Source: Bacteroidota bacterium
GTDB taxonomy: Bacteria; Bacteroidota; Bacteroidia; Cytophagales; Cyclobacteriaceae
Assembly: GCA_947470895.1 (NCBI GenBank)
Contig: CANIVF010000012.1
Location: forward strand, 1 to 64,000
Reading direction: 5' to 3'
Length of the DNA: 64,000 nt
The position numbers and the translations under genes were made by a program. The notes below the pieces were generated by a model. The model was not told the origin of the DNA and searched no databases. It was given only the letters and a program-made list of their open reading frames with translations. Positions 62,598 through 64,000 of this stretch are shown here, one piece after another (position 1 is the stretch's first letter; each line of letters begins with the position of its first letter).

Positions 62598-64000
62598 TCA
62601 AAATTTGAAATTATAAGTTAAGGAAGGCAAAGCAGAACCGAGTATGGAAAGCTGATACGTTTTTGGAATGAAATAGGTTGACGCTGGACGTTGATAGAAT
62701 ACCGAATAGGCATTATCACGACCGAATAAATTGTAAATCGAGAACACCAACGAATCATCAATTTTACGAATCACGTTTCCGATGGTAAAGGATACATCCA
62801 CGCGTAGATAATTTGGAATCTGATATTTATTGCGATTTGAAAAAACTGGCACCACGGTTCCAGAAGAGATATAACTGGACTCAACGGCAGTGAAAGGTCT
62901 ACCTGAATTATAGGATATAAGGAATGAAAAGGCTCCACCTTTTCTGTAGTGTCTATTCAGGACTAGATTAAAAATATGAGGCTTATTATAATTTGAAGGA
63001 TACCATTCTCCATCGTTAATCGTTTCTGCTTCAAAGGGTGAATCAACTTTTACTTCCGTTTGTGAATAGGTATATGAGACCCAACCGGTCCAGCGGCCTT
63101 TCAGTCTTCTCATATATAATTCGGCACCATAGGCTCTTCCCAAACCGGAGAGAAGTTCTGTTTCTATGTGCCGATTTACATACAACTCCGGGAAGTTTTT
63201 GTACTCAACCAGATTTTGCATCCTTTTATAAAATCCCTCCACCGATGTTTCCCACTCATTGTCATTGAGGTTCCAGAAATAGCCGGCTGAGTAATGATCT
63301 GCAATTTGTGGAGGTAGGTAGCCTGTGCTCACCTGCCAGATATCAACCGGAGTAGCCGATGCAGTATTGCTGATCTGATGAATGTATTGGCGCATACGCC
63401 CATAACTTAATTTGACCGATTGATTTTTGAATGTGTTTATCCGCAGCGCTAATCGAGGCTCGAGTCCTCCAAACGATTTTATTTTTTCAAATGAACGGTA
63501 ATACACAGAATCCATTATGGTTGATGCCGACTTTGGAATTCCTTCCGCGTATTGGAATATGGTATCTTGGCCAAGATGCATATATCCGGATAATCGAAGG
63601 CCTGCTGAAATCGATATGCGTTCATTGAGTTGAAATTCATCGTTCACAAAAAGCGCAGCCTCCCAGCCGTTATCCTTATTGACCTGCTTTGGAATGAAGG
63701 CACTTCCTTGATAGGCTTCCTGATGTTCATCTTTGGGTATGTATAAAATTGATTCGGCACCTGCCGTAATGCTGTGCTTGTCGTTGGGTATATAACTGAC
63801 ATAGGGCTTCATTTGCAGATAACCCATCGCATTCTTGAGTTGAGAAGCATTTTGTCCTACCGGATCGATTAATGTAGTATTAAATTGACCGTATGAAAAT
63901 GAAACGGATGGTGACGCCTCGCGATTAGCGAGCCCTGTCCATTTGCCCTGGGTAAGGAAGTTATTCCACTCATATCCGAACCGATCAGAAAATTGAAATC
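62598..64000 (-). CDS. TonB-dependent receptor, C-terminal part (5' end beyond window)
   Basis: The frame is open from the right window edge to a TGA at 62598, giving 467 codons of the barrel. Strands alternate with aromatic girdles (RISISAGLRLSGYMHLG, FKNQSVKLSYGRMRQYIHQ, SAGYFWNLNDNEWETSVEGF, YGAELYMRRLKGRWTGWVSYTYS, GGAFSFLISYNSGRPF) and the protein ends SLTYNFKF, a typical outer-membrane terminal Phe. The three DUF4249 genes downstream form its partner set. The plug domain lies outside the window. Confidence 0.9.
   Translation of the reverse strand, partial: FQFSDRFGYEWNNFLTQGKWTGLANREASPSVSFSYGQFNTTLIDPVGQNASQLKNAMGYLQMKPYVSYIPNDKHSITAGAESILYIPKDEHQEAYQGSAFIPKQVNKDNGWEAALFVNDEFQLNERISISAGLRLSGYMHLGQDTIFQYAEGIPKSASTIMDSVYYRSFEKIKSFGGLEPRLALRINTFKNQSVKLSYGRMRQYIHQISNTASATPVDIWQVSTGYLPPQIADHYSAGYFWNLNDNEWETSVEGFYKRMQNLVEYKNFPELYVNRHIETELLSGLGRAYGAELYMRRLKGRWTGWVSYTYSQTEVKVDSPFEAETINDGEWYPSNYNKPHIFNLVLNRHYRKGGAFSFLISYNSGRPFTAVESSYISSGTVVPVFSNRNKYQIPNYLRVDVSFTIGNVIRKIDDSLVFSIYNLFGRDNAYSVFYQRPASTYFIPKTYQLSILGSALPSLTYNFKF

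Noticed and set aside
1-64000. tRNA genes, rRNA, insertion sequences, CRISPR arrays
   Set aside because: No cloverleaf, transposase motif or regular short repeat array was found in the intergenic sequence.

Overview
The window looks like a chromosomal segment of an AT-rich member of the Bacteroidota, probably class Cytophagia. That is an inference from gene families: SusC/SusD pair, DUF4249 lipoproteins beside a TonB-dependent receptor, DUF5686 and carboxypeptidase-regulatory outer-membrane proteins, SprB repeats, CRTAC/ASPIC lipoproteins, and several exact Bacteroidota -7 boxes (TAnnTTTG). I see no rRNA, tRNA, insertion sequence, prophage or CRISPR array.

Layout. 1-9.1 kb: envelope and housekeeping genes (partial lipoprotein, SdpI-like membrane protein, OmpA-family protein, M15 peptidase, an atypical SDR, TrmH, a SanA-like protein, a DUF5686 outer-membrane protein). 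9.1-12.7 kb: the classical thrS-infC-rpmI-rplT cluster with a GTG-started infC and a near-perfect terminator. 12.7-16.8 kb: two further terminator hairpins, an ECF sigma factor overlapping an anti-sigma-like/beta-barrel protein, then a tandem pair of SprB-repeat lipoproteins carrying a CX4CH haem-type motif. The duplication also copied downstream sequence into the start of the next gene, a sodium:solute symporter. 17-29.3 kb: sulfur metabolism. OsmC and O-succinylhomoserine sulfhydrylase face a six-gene sulfate-assimilation operon (cysD-cysN-cobA-cysJ-cysI and a siroheme-dehydrogenase/TSUP-permease fusion), preceded by a MoeB/ThiF-rhodanese gene. No APS/PAPS reductase is present.

29.3-35.7 kb: RidA, a beta-barrel-like gene broken by one in-frame TGA, LhgO, a class II glutamine amidotransferase, exported MsrB and MsrA, and a lipoprotein. 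35.7-42.2 kb: a carbohydrate cluster transcribed leftward (LacI regulator, GH31 glucosidase, MFS transporter, and an esterase with four in-frame stops but no frameshift and an intact Ser/His active site). Two LacI-type operator candidates lie in it. 42.4-59.2 kb: rightward susC-susD, a strong terminator, then a tightly packed run of three ~1100-aa FG-GAP/ASPIC-UnbV lipoproteins, a small lipoprotein of unknown function and a vanadium-haloperoxidase-type protein. 59.2-64 kb: leftward TonB-dependent receptor (cut by the window edge) and three DUF4249 lipoprotein paralogs.

The strongest candidates for something undescribed are the three CRTAC lipoproteins plus haloperoxidase module beside SusCD, the siroheme-dehydrogenase/TSUP fusion, the multi-stop esterase, and the sigma/barrel plus SprB-haem lipoprotein locus with its partial-gene duplication.
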